Of a stretch of DNA of 64,000 bases, positions 27,168 to 35,448 are shown in pieces. The notes under the pieces are model-generated. The model saw nothing but the letters and a program-made list of their open reading frames with translations. It searched no databases and was not told the origin of the DNA. The stretch covers positions 1 through 64,000 of the forward strand of contig CANFHC010000012.1 in the NCBI GenBank assembly GCA_947446575.1. Direction: 5' to 3'. The stretch's first letter is position 1. Each line of letters opens with the position of its first letter. The position numbers and the translations under genes are program-made. The DNA comes from Bacteriovoracaceae bacterium (lineage in GTDB: Bacteria; Bdellovibrionota; Bacteriovoracia; Bacteriovoracales; Bacteriovoracaceae).

Positions 27168-28193
27168 TTAAGCGAGATAAAGAAATAACTTCTCTTTATA
27201 ATCACTGTACATGCTCTTTTTGAGCTCGGGTAAATCCTCTATTGTACGTGTCTTATCGTAAGAGAGTTTCGAAAACATGAAAGGAATTAACTCTTTGGGA
27301 ATACCCAAGAGTTTAAGTAATGAATTGTGAACCGGGTTCTTCATTACAGGAATATACTGAGTTTTTAAGCATAAAGCTTGATTAATGTCTTCTAAAAATT
27401 CTTTAATCGTTGGTAGTTCTGAACTTATTAAATGATAGGTTTTCAGCTCTAAACTAAAATCTTCTCTAAGAATAAGGGCAACCATTGCTTGAGCACAATG
27501 ATCAACTGGTATTATTGGAAGTCTTGTTTTTGGGTTAAAACTTAAAGGCAAATAGGCAATTGTTTTTAAAAGAAGTGAGTGCTTTTTAAGAACACTCATA
27601 AAATAATAAGGTCCGTCACATTTATCCATTCGGCCTGTAACTGAGTCCCCAATGATAATTCCGGGACGAATTATTCTAATAGGAAGCTTACAATCACTTA
27701 GACCTTTTAGATCACGCACCATTTTTTCAGCATGATATTTAGTTTCTGAATAATAATCATTAAATTTTTTTCTTTCAGGGAAATGATCTTCTTCTAAAAA
27801 ATAGGTCTCTTCATCACCAACCGCTATAGTTGAAACATAAAAGAAAGCTTTTAGTTTTTTACAATTTTTAATAAGTCGTAATGTATTTTGAGTTCCAACG
27901 ACATTCTGTAAATAACATTCTGAATGCGATGCCATGACATCATAAAGGGCGGCTGCGTGAATAATAAAATCAACATTTTCGATAATATTATTATAATCCA
28001 CATTATTTTCAATCATTTGAGGATTAGTAATATCACCTTTAATTAATTTAACATTTTCAAGATCGCTAAATTTAGAAAATTCTGAGTTACGAGACAGAAT
28101 AAATATTTCTTTTACATCAAAATGTTTTAAAGCAATCTCGCGAACTAAATATTGCCCCAAAAAACCGGTGGCTCCTGTGATAAATATTTTCAT
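27168..28193 (-). CDS. NAD_binding_4/extended SDR reductase (fatty acyl reductase-like)
   Basis: A 341-residue extended short-chain dehydrogenase. The cofactor loop TGATGFLGQYLVREI sits at the very N-terminus. FFYVSTIAVGDE, YYSETKYHAEKMV (catalytic YxxxK) and RIIRPGIIIGDSVTG are as in the NAD_binding_4 group that includes fatty acyl-CoA reductases and thioester reductases. Expected roles are reduction of an acyl thioester, an aldehyde or a 3-keto group; next to an AAR-like enzyme, reduction of aldehyde to alcohol is a reasonable guess. The start at 28193 shares an ATGA overlap with the stop of the lipid-kinase gene; the longer frame to 28214 would lose this coupling. C-terminal residues 250-341 form the substrate lid. 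Confidence 0.78.
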   Translation of the reverse strand: MKIFITGATGFLGQYLVREIALKHFDVKEIFILSRNSEFSKFSDLENVKLIKGDITNPQMIENNVDYNNIIENVDFIIHAAALYDVMASHSECYLQNVVGTQNTLRLIKNCKKLKAFFYVSTIAVGDEETYFLEEDHFPERKKFNDYYSETKYHAEKMVRDLKGLSDCKLPIRIIRPGIIIGDSVTGRMDKCDGPYYFMSVLKKHSLLLKTIAYLPLSFNPKTRLPIIPVDHCAQAMVALILREDFSLELKTYHLISSELPTIKEFLEDINQALCLKTQYIPVMKNPVHNSLLKLLGIPKELIPFMFSKLSYDKTRTIEDLPELKKSMYSDYKEKLFLYLA

Positions 28194-29149
28194 ATTAATG
28201 AAACTTGAGTGCAAAGATTAATCATGTCTGTTTGATCTTTTGGAGAAAAAACAGAAAGAAAATTCGGATGACATCTAATATTCCATGAATTGGAATGGTT
28301 TAATATCTCTCCATCGCCAAAAAAAGCTAATGAGTCTTCGTCTAGTAAATCAATTTTGATTTTTTCTGTTTCAAAACTAATAAGATTTTTATCATCTTTG
28401 GGATAATGACCATGCAATATTTTTAAAATGCATTGAATGAGTTCAAGTCTATTTTGGTGCTTAAATATCGTTATATTAACTTTTCCATCTTGATGATTTG
28501 TATTGGGAGCAACAATAAAATCTCCCCCAAGTGCGGGTTGATTATTAACTAAAATTAACGGAGATAAAAGAATGTCATTATATTCTTCTGATTCAATTTT
28601 AAACTTATAACTTTTAATTTCTCTATTTAATAATTTTTTAGCCAAAAAAAGAGAGTAAATACTTTTGCCAGAAAACTTCATAAAACTTTTAAATTGAGGA
28701 TAAGCTGATCTTAATTCATTTATCTCGCGAGCTACTTCGGCCGCAAAGCCGAGGCCTCCGTTTGTGGCCATAAATTTTCCATTGATTCCAATAAGATCAA
28801 TTTTTTTCTTAACATTTTGACGGATTGTTTGAGTGATTTTTTTGATATTAGAGCTTGATCCTAACACACGAGCAAAATCATTAGCTGTGCCGCCAGGAAC
28901 AACTAAAAGGCTAACTTCTGTTCCCGCGAGTCTTTGAATAATTGTATTTACTGTACCGTCCCCACCTACAGAGAGGATAGCATCGATATTTTTTTCAATA
29001 TCGCTATCTAATTTTTCGTAGAGTTCTTCTAAATTACTCGGAGTCATGTATTCAACATTACTTCTAAAAAGAGCATTGTTTATTTGCTCTTGCCAGTCGT
29101 TTGCGCCATTTGAGGCCCTCTGATTTAAATAGACAGAGATGTTTTGCAT
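28190..29149 (-). CDS. Diacylglycerol-kinase-family lipid kinase
   Basis: A 319-residue soluble kinase of the DgkB/YegS/sphingosine-kinase superfamily. The nucleotide-binding loop is AILSVGGDGTVNTII and the second catalytic motif is VPGGTANDFARVLG. FMATNGGLGFAAEVAREI and the late LAFFGDGEIL complete the family pattern. It should phosphorylate a lipid hydroxyl such as that of diacylglycerol, an alkylglycerol or a long-chain base with ATP. Within this cluster it could charge the product lipid or recycle diacylglycerol. It follows a 102-base gap with an inverted repeat and is coupled to the SDR gene by ATGA. All key glycine motifs are intact. Confidence 0.88.
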   Translation of the reverse strand: MQNISVYLNQRASNGANDWQEQINNALFRSNVEYMTPSNLEELYEKLDSDIEKNIDAILSVGGDGTVNTIIQRLAGTEVSLLVVPGGTANDFARVLGSSSNIKKITQTIRQNVKKKIDLIGINGKFMATNGGLGFAAEVAREINELRSAYPQFKSFMKFSGKSIYSLFLAKKLLNREIKSYKFKIESEEYNDILLSPLILVNNQPALGGDFIVAPNTNHQDGKVNITIFKHQNRLELIQCILKILHGHYPKDDKNLISFETEKIKIDLLDEDSLAFFGDGEILNHSNSWNIRCHPNFLSVFSPKDQTDMINLCTQVSLI

Positions 29150-29166
29150 ACCATAGTCCTAATTGA

Positions 29167-29190
29167 TTGTTACACCAACTATTGTAACAA
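29167..29190. promoter_or_regulatory. Inverted repeat before the lipid-kinase gene
   Basis: TTGTTAC (29167-29173) and GTAACAA (29184-29190) are perfect 7-bp arms 17 bases apart centre to centre, 18 bases before the lipid-kinase start. It is in the only sizeable gap of the lipid operon, so it may be an operator for an internal promoter, or an RNA hairpin. Confidence 0.35.
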
Positions 29191-29251
29191 CTTTTAGAAG
29201 TGCACCCTTAAGAAGTGAAATAATTACATTGATACTTAAAAAGCGTCTAAA

Positions 29252-30274
29252 TTATAGACTGAGCTCTAAGATTTCATACAGATGGGTCCAAACAAGCTTC
29301 ATTTTTCTTCCGTAAGATTCACTTTGAGCTCCTTCTTTCACCATTGCTGCCACCATTTGATGTATCCCCATGTTTTGGGCCTTTACCAACGATAGATATA
29401 ATGAACCGTTCGAAATTCCAGAACCTCGGTGAAGCTTTGATATCCCAATGGTTTTAACTACTATGCAATCGTGTTCGATAAAATTGATGAAATACCCGAT
29501 TTTCTCTTTTTTTGGAGATAAAATAAAAAAGGAAAGACTAAAGTCTTCTTTTTTTGATTGTGCCACATAAAGAGATCGAAATGTATCAAAATCAATAGGT
29601 GTAGCAAGATAATTCTCATTGAAAATTTCAAGAGATAATTTATGGAGATCTCGCATATCCAATTCAGTTAATTCTTTGGGCATAAAATCTAGCGTATAAC
29701 CTAGACTCATCGCCTTTTCATAATCTGCTTTGGAGAGATCAATGATATTTTGTAATTCAGTATAACCTTTGGAAGAGAAAACTTGGTTTGTTACAAGACC
29801 ATGTTTTTTTAAAAGTGTGAAATATTCAAGAGGGCGGTCTGGTTCAAATGAAAAATAGGGGCCTTGATCTTTAAAGCTTAACAATCGATACGGAAGCCAC
29901 GTTGAAAAATTAATTGGCCCTAATACTTTTTTAGCGCCTTTGTCTTTACTCCAACCAGCAATCAGTTTCTTAAATTCTTCTAACACTACATCAACCTTCG
30001 AATTTTTATAATCAAAATCCAAAAGACCGAAATATGCTAAATCATCAAATGGCGTAAGACAAATCATTGAACGAAGTAATACAACACCTTCGTCTTTAAT
30101 AAGAAAAAAATCATGTGCCAAACTGTGAAGCTTGAAATACATACTTTCTAATTCAACAGGAAGTTTTTTTACCGCTGGATCATTTTTATAATAATCATTT
30201 GGAAAACTCGCAAATTCTAAAATAAAAGCTTTTTTATCAAGGCATTTGCTATAAAATTCAATTTGTAAGGACAT
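29252..30274 (-). CDS. GNAT-like acyltransferase-fold protein
   Basis: A 340-residue soluble protein that looks like a duplicated GNAT fold. The N-terminal half contains KKVLGPINFSTWLPYRLLS, typical of an uncharacterised GNAT-related family in which 'GPINFS' is conserved. The C-terminal half contains IVVKTIGISKLHRGSGISN, equivalent to the acetyl-CoA pyrophosphate loop (Q/RxxGxG/A), here RGSGIS. The expected chemistry is transfer of an acyl or aminoacyl group from a CoA, ACP or tRNA donor, but the substrate is unknown. The gene overlaps the end of the UbiA-like gene by 17 bases and belongs to the lipid operon. Confidence 0.65.
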   Translation of the reverse strand: MSLQIEFYSKCLDKKAFILEFASFPNDYYKNDPAVKKLPVELESMYFKLHSLAHDFFLIKDEGVVLLRSMICLTPFDDLAYFGLLDFDYKNSKVDVVLEEFKKLIAGWSKDKGAKKVLGPINFSTWLPYRLLSFKDQGPYFSFEPDRPLEYFTLLKKHGLVTNQVFSSKGYTELQNIIDLSKADYEKAMSLGYTLDFMPKELTELDMRDLHKLSLEIFNENYLATPIDFDTFRSLYVAQSKKEDFSLSFFILSPKKEKIGYFINFIEHDCIVVKTIGISKLHRGSGISNGSLYLSLVKAQNMGIHQMVAAMVKEGAQSESYGRKMKLVWTHLYEILELSL

Positions 30275-31121
30275 ATAAAATTCCTGAATAAAGAAAAACG
30301 ATTAGATTTAAGGTTGCAAGATGCTCTACTATTTTAAATTTTATTTTTCCATTATTCAGTGCGAGTAATCCACTCAACAAAATAACGATGGTGATATAAA
30401 AGAAATACTGATTTAAATTTTCTTGAAAAAGATAATGAATAGCAAATACATGTAAAATCAATAGCACTCCAACAATTTTAATGACTCCACCCATGCCATA
30501 AATATAACGGTATGTTTTTAAAAGTGGATGAGCATTAGGATCTAGTTTTCTACATACTTCATAGCTAAAAAACGCAAAAAGAACTGAAAAAGAATACACC
30601 CAGTCCATTCGTGAAAATGGCACTGAAACATTATTTCGATAGGTCGACATACAGTAAAGACAAAGTGTCACGAGAATTAATTGATGGGTAACTGCATAGA
30701 GAAGTGGACGTGCATTGATCCATTCAGCTACATAAAACTCTTTATACATCAACCACAAGTGTATGATGATTAAAGTATAAAACATGGTCGAAAACTTATA
30801 GTCTAACAAAAAAAGAAACGCATCAAAGGTGATTAATAATCCAATGCCTAGATTGATCCCGTTTTTAAATTGTGGCAAAGGAATTAATCCACGTGGAAGC
30901 GGTCTTGTTGGATGAGCAAGTATATCTTTTTCGTAGTCTTTATATTCATCCATCATACGAAGGACAATAAAAAATAAAAAATATCCTAAAAAAGATAGGA
31001 ACATATCAAACTTAGTTGGATGTGCAGATAAAAAATAACCTGAACTCACGGGGCCCATCGTGATTAATAGATAACTTGCAAGTGGAGTTCTTTCTTTAAA
31101 AAATATTAACCAGTTTTTCAT
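30258..31121 (-). CDS. UbiA-superfamily membrane prenyl/lipid transferase
   Basis: A 287-residue inner-membrane protein with about eight or nine helices. The first Asp-rich motif MMDEYKDYEKD (followed by the HPTRPLPRG block) is that of UbiA enzymes, which bind prenyl diphosphate through Mg2+. The second motif is weaker: CRKLDPNAHPLLKTYRY has only one aspartate where DxxxD is usual, which suggests a changed donor or acceptor. UbiA enzymes transfer polyprenyl groups to aromatic rings, haem or, in archaea and some bacteria, to glycerol-based lipids. The gene starts 3 bases after the AMP-ligase gene and overlaps the GNAT gene. The family is confident, the substrate unknown. Confidence 0.85.
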   Translation of the reverse strand: MKNWLIFFKERTPLASYLLITMGPVSSGYFLSAHPTKFDMFLSFLGYFLFFIVLRMMDEYKDYEKDILAHPTRPLPRGLIPLPQFKNGINLGIGLLITFDAFLFLLDYKFSTMFYTLIIIHLWLMYKEFYVAEWINARPLLYAVTHQLILVTLCLYCMSTYRNNVSVPFSRMDWVYSFSVLFAFFSYEVCRKLDPNAHPLLKTYRYIYGMGGVIKIVGVLLILHVFAIHYLFQENLNQYFFYITIVILLSGLLALNNGKIKFKIVEHLATLNLIVFLYSGILYVLTN

Positions 31122-31124
31122 TTT

Positions 31125-32543
31125 TTACCTATTTATCTTTTTTCCACCAGAGGCCAAGCGATCAATTCTTGCCCGATGTCTTTTGTCTTTAATTATTTTT
31201 GTTTCTGCTACTTTTGATATTTCAGGAAATGTTTTCTGCAAAGTACTTGCTTTGTCTTTTAGGTTTTCTCCCAGAAGAACAAGCTCGTTATTTAGAGTGC
31301 GATGAATAAAACTTAAGTCGTGATTAAGAAATTTATAGATCTTTTGCTCTAATTGAAAGTCTTCTGCATGAAGCTGCGAGCGCCCTTCATACCACCAATC
31401 TTTACTCTCATTATCAACTGCAATTCGATCCCCCATAAAATGCCAAATCTGACCTTTTGAATCGAGATATTTATTAAGTTCATTTTCTTTTTTATTGTTA
31501 AGATAAAAAGGACATACGTGAGGACCTGTTACCCACATACCGTTACTTTTATTTTCAGACTGAATTTCAGGAATAGGATTTCCTAGATGAAGAGCATGAA
31601 AATAATTTTTATCGAGTGATTTTTTAACTGAAACTCTCGCATCTACAATACAGACCGGCTCAACTTCGCTCGATCCATAAACGTGCATAATTTGGGTATC
31701 TTTATAAGTATTAAATAGCTCTTGAAATTGCGAACAAGGAGTGAGCGCACCTCCAATATGGATATCTTTAATATTTGATAAAGTAATCTCAGCATTCATG
31801 GCCTTCATAAACGCAGGGCCTGCAGTCATGGTTTCAATATTGTAAATTTTTGAAGCGCCCTCTAACCATTGGAAATTTTTTTTTGACCAATTAGTTGGAA
31901 AAAAAACAGTTGGTTTTCCCTGTGCCAAATTGAGAAGTGTCCAATTAGCAAAAATACAAAGATCACTTCCAGAAAAAGCATCAAAATGCAGGGATTTTTT
32001 TAAGACTTCAAATTGTCGTAAGAGATAACCTTGCTCTCGCACAACACCTTTTGGTGTCCCACTAGTGCCAGAGGTAAAAGTAATTATTCCAGGATTTTTT
32101 TCATCAATCGATTCCAAAATCAACTGAGAATTTTTTCCAGACAATAAAGTTCCGGGCCTAATCCAATGGGGAATTTGTCTTATTTCTGGAACCCTTAATC
32201 CCCAAAGATTACCTACCATTGAGCTGATAAAAATTTTGGGATTAACTATTTTAATTACTTCAGAAATGCGCTTAATTGGCATCCAGGGCTCAACTAAAAC
32301 AATACTGCCACCAAGGCCCAGAACTGCTAAAATAATAGCATATAAGTCTACTGTTGGCTCTGTAGCAATAAGAACAGAATCACCTGCTTTAAAGTTTTTA
32401 TCTATTAATGAGCTTTGGGCCCTAATGACTCTCTCACGCAGATCCGTAAAAGTATAAGTTGGCCCATTTGGTGATACAAAGGCCAATTGGTCTTTCATCT
32501 CAAGAGACTTTAATGCAAATAATTCTATACAGTTCATGCGCAC
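31125..32543 (-). CDS. Acyl-AMP ligase/AMP-dependent synthetase (OleC-like)
   Basis: A 472-residue adenylate-forming enzyme. The P-loop-like motif ITFTSGTSGTPKGVVRE (A3), MHVYGSSEVEPV (A5) and HFMGDRIAVDNESKDWWYEG (A7/A8) are clear. The C-terminal subdomain is short but keeps a late lysine in KTKIIKDKRH-like sequence near the end. The protein is shorter than acyl-CoA synthetases (about 550), and the FANWTLLNLAQGKPTVFFP and YGSSEVEPV stretches recall OleC, the beta-lactone synthetase of olefin synthesis. It should activate a fatty or hydroxy-fatty acid as an adenylate. The start codon is GTG with GAGGA 10 bases upstream; an ATG two codons on is the alternative. It is the first gene of the seven-gene lipid operon. 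Confidence 0.8.
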   Translation of the reverse strand: MRMNCIELFALKSLEMKDQLAFVSPNGPTYTFTDLRERVIRAQSSLIDKNFKAGDSVLIATEPTVDLYAIILAVLGLGGSIVLVEPWMPIKRISEVIKIVNPKIFISSMVGNLWGLRVPEIRQIPHWIRPGTLLSGKNSQLILESIDEKNPGIITFTSGTSGTPKGVVREQGYLLRQFEVLKKSLHFDAFSGSDLCIFANWTLLNLAQGKPTVFFPTNWSKKNFQWLEGASKIYNIETMTAGPAFMKAMNAEITLSNIKDIHIGGALTPCSQFQELFNTYKDTQIMHVYGSSEVEPVCIVDARVSVKKSLDKNYFHALHLGNPIPEIQSENKSNGMWVTGPHVCPFYLNNKKENELNKYLDSKGQIWHFMGDRIAVDNESKDWWYEGRSQLHAEDFQLEQKIYKFLNHDLSFIHRTLNNELVLLGENLKDKASTLQKTFPEISKVAETKIIKDKRHRARIDRLASGGKKINR

Positions 32544-32678
32544 ATTATCGTGATCCTCTAAAAAAAGATAAGAACTATCTTTTTAACCCGACAATAACGG
32601 TCAGAATAATTCACTACTCAATCTTACTTCCTTTCAACCGATAACTTTAGAAATCAATATCCCATGAAGGAAAGCACC

Positions 32679-35384
32679 ATGCTTAACACGAAACGTTTAT
32701 TAACTGTAACGAACAAAAGTACTTATCACTTTGCTAAAAAAGAAAGTGGTGGAAAAGGCTTCAATCTTTTTTTATTAAATGCTAACGGAGTAAATGTCCC
32801 AAGCTTTATCACACTACCTCCGAATTTTTTTGAATCATTTAAAGAATCAACAAAGATAAATGAATTTATTGAAAATATTTTTGTCGACCCACATCTATCC
32901 CTATTAGATATCTCAGAAAAAATACGTATGAAAATCGTAGAAACAAAATTTACTAAAGATTTAGAAGATCAAATCCAGACCATTTATAAAGATTTAAACA
33001 AAGATTTAATTTCTGTTCGATCAAGTGCGCACGACGAAGATAGTGCACTACACTCTTTTGCTGGTCAGCTTAGCAGTTTTCTTTATATCTCAGATTTTCA
33101 AAATGCATTAGCAGCGATTAAAGAATGTTGGGCATCTGCATACTCAGAGCGATCTTTACACTATCGAACGATCAATAAACTAGAGCTAAAAAATATTAAA
33201 GTTTCAGTTGTTCTTCAAGAAATGATTGATCCAGATATTAGTGGCGTCCTGTTTACATGTAATCCTGTAAATGGAAATAATGATCAAATATTCATCAATA
33301 GTGTTTATGGTGTCGGAGAAGGTCTCGTCTCTGGTCTTTTAGATGCTGACACTTATGTTATCTCGAAAATTGCTGGCGTAATGTTGGAAAAAACGATCGT
33401 TGAGAAAGCAAAAAAACTCATACGAGATAATTCAAATCAAAGATGTTTGGAAGTTGACGTTGAGAATTCTCTGCAAAATGCTGATTCTTTATCTTCAAAC
33501 GAAATAAAAAAAATTCATGCAATCGCTGCTAAAATTGAACTTTTTTATGGAAGACCTCAAGACGTTGAATGGGCCATTAAAGATGGTGAACTCTATATTT
33601 TGCAATCTAGACCAGTTACTACTGCAACAGAAAATAATCGAGGCATTCTCTATATTTGGGACAATTCTAATATTGTAGAAAGTTATGGTGGTATTACAAT
33701 GCCGCTAACTTTTGGTTTTGCTCACTACGTTTATCATGAGGTCTACGTTCAGTTTTGTGAAATTTTAGGTGTGCCTGAAAAAAGCATAAAAGAAATGGAT
33801 CGAAATTTAAACAATATGCTAGGTCTTTTTTACGGACGCGTTTATTACAATATTCTCAACTGGTATAAACTTGTGTCCATTCTTCCTGGTTTTAAAAACA
33901 ATCGTCAATTCATGGAAACAATGATGGGTACCAATGAAGGAATCTTAGATGAAGTCGCAGATCGGGTTCGTCCGGCAGATTTTCAAAATGGATTTGGAGC
34001 ACAATTTCGCCAATTCATCACTGGAATGAAATTCTTCTGGTTTCACCTCACTATCCAAAGTTTTGTTGATAAATTCCAAGCAGATTTTCACGTGGTCTAC
34101 GACAAATTTAGAAAAATTGATTACTCGCGATTATCGGCCGATAAAACATTCGAACATTTTCAAAAACTTGAAGACCAAATTTTAAGAAAATGGCATGCCC
34201 CCATTATTAATGACACACTCTGTATGGTCCATTACGGAACATTCAAAAAACTTACCAGCAAATGGTTAAGTCACTTGGGTGACGCTTTCTACAATGACCT
34301 ACTCGCTGGAAACGGTAATTTAGAATCGGCCGAACCAACTAAAAGGCTAATCATTCTCTCTGGTGTTGTTTCAAAAAATCCTGAATTAAAAGCACTTATT
34401 CTCACAACCCCCAATGAACATTGCTTAGAGGCCCTCAACCAATCAGAGTTTCAAGATTTTTATAAAATGGTTCTTGATTATATTGATCGATATGGATTTC
34501 GCTGTATGAGCGAAATGAAATTAGAACAAAAAGATCTCCACCAGGAGCCTGGTCTCTTTTTTATTTTCTTAAAAAATTTAATTAATTGCGGACAAACTGA
34601 TTTACATGAGTATGAAAAAAGAGAAAAAGATATTCGCAACAATGCTGAGGCTCTGTTAGAAAAAAATATTTCTGGCATTAAAAAAATTATCTATAAGTGG
34701 TCACTCAAACATGCTCGCAAGGCCGTTATGAATCGTGAGAATACAAGATTTTGTAGAACTCGCATCTATGGTGTTGTCCGCTCAATGTTTTATGCTATCG
34801 GTGAAGATTTTACTAAATCAAACATAATCGACAAAAAAGAGGATATTTTCTTTTTAAGTTTTGATGAATTCAAAGGAGCCTTTGAAGGAACTAATACAAT
34901 TCAAAATCTTCGTGCCGTTATCGAAGTTAGAAAAAAAGAATATGAAGGTTATAAGGATGTTGAACCAGCTCCTCGTTTCATCACAAGAGGCCCTGTCTAT
35001 TGGCAAAACATTCATACTGAAAAAATTGAAGAAGTGAAATTCGATGAATCAACTCTCCTTCCAAATCAAATGCGAGGAACACCTTGCTCTCCAGGAGAAA
35101 TCATTGGAGTGATTAAGGTAATCATGGGTCCTGATGACGATATGGTTTTAAATGGAGAAATCCTAGTTACAGATAGAACAGATCCTGGGTGGATTCCACT
35201 TTATCCTTCGTTATCAGGATTACTGGTTGAGCGCGGAGGACTACTTTCACATTCAGCAATCGTTGCTCGCGAAATGGGACTGCCTACTGTTGTTGGAATT
35301 AAGGGCCTCACAAAAAAATTAAAATCTGGAATGAAAGTTAAAATGAATGGAGAATCAGGAATTATAGAAATCCTCGAAGATTAA
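32679..35384 (+). CDS. Rifampin-phosphotransferase/PEP-synthase-type dikinase, substrate unknown
   Basis: A 901-residue protein with an N-terminal ATP-grasp domain of PEP synthase type (about 1-320): KESGGKGFNLFLL, LISVRSSAHDEDS, QEMIDPDISGVLFTCNP and DVEWAIKDGELYILQSRPV. The C-terminal phosphohistidine domain (about 810-900) has ERGGLLSHSAIVAREMGLP, whose histidine carries the phosphate. Between them lie about 480 residues of unfamiliar, helix-rich sequence in place of the PEP/pyruvate barrel. This is the layout of rifampin phosphotransferase, which moves the ATP beta-phosphate to a hydroxyl. Position opposite the lipid operon suggests a lipid or alcohol substrate. The inner ATG at 32679 is preferred because AAGGAA (32667-32672) precedes it; the ATG at 32664 has no such site. 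Confidence 0.82.
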   Translation: MLNTKRLLTVTNKSTYHFAKKESGGKGFNLFLLNANGVNVPSFITLPPNFFESFKESTKINEFIENIFVDPHLSLLDISEKIRMKIVETKFTKDLEDQIQTIYKDLNKDLISVRSSAHDEDSALHSFAGQLSSFLYISDFQNALAAIKECWASAYSERSLHYRTINKLELKNIKVSVVLQEMIDPDISGVLFTCNPVNGNNDQIFINSVYGVGEGLVSGLLDADTYVISKIAGVMLEKTIVEKAKKLIRDNSNQRCLEVDVENSLQNADSLSSNEIKKIHAIAAKIELFYGRPQDVEWAIKDGELYILQSRPVTTATENNRGILYIWDNSNIVESYGGITMPLTFGFAHYVYHEVYVQFCEILGVPEKSIKEMDRNLNNMLGLFYGRVYYNILNWYKLVSILPGFKNNRQFMETMMGTNEGILDEVADRVRPADFQNGFGAQFRQFITGMKFFWFHLTIQSFVDKFQADFHVVYDKFRKIDYSRLSADKTFEHFQKLEDQILRKWHAPIINDTLCMVHYGTFKKLTSKWLSHLGDAFYNDLLAGNGNLESAEPTKRLIILSGVVSKNPELKALILTTPNEHCLEALNQSEFQDFYKMVLDYIDRYGFRCMSEMKLEQKDLHQEPGLFFIFLKNLINCGQTDLHEYEKREKDIRNNAEALLEKNISGIKKIIYKWSLKHARKAVMNRENTRFCRTRIYGVVRSMFYAIGEDFTKSNIIDKKEDIFFLSFDEFKGAFEGTNTIQNLRAVIEVRKKEYEGYKDVEPAPRFITRGPVYWQNIHTEKIEEVKFDESTLLPNQMRGTPCSPGEIIGVIKVIMGPDDDMVLNGEILVTDRTDPGWIPLYPSLSGLLVERGGLLSHSAIVAREMGLPTVVGIKGLTKKLKSGMKVKMNGESGIIEILED

Positions 35385-35414
35385 GCAATTAATCCCTATT
35401 CGTTTTAAACAATA

Positions 35415-35446
35415 AAAAGCCGATCCTAAGATCGGCTTTTTTATTT
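35415..35446. terminator. Bidirectional intrinsic terminator
   Basis: AAAAGCCGATC (35415-35425), loop CTAA, GATCGGCTTTT (35430-35440), then more T. It lies between the convergent dikinase gene and the first subtilase gene and can serve both. Confidence 0.92.
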
Positions 35447-35448
35447 TA

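Noticed and set aside
27168-32543. Complete olefin (oleABCD) cluster
   Set aside because: OleC-like and SDR proteins are present, but no OleA thiolase or OleB hydrolase is found among the neighbouring genes.
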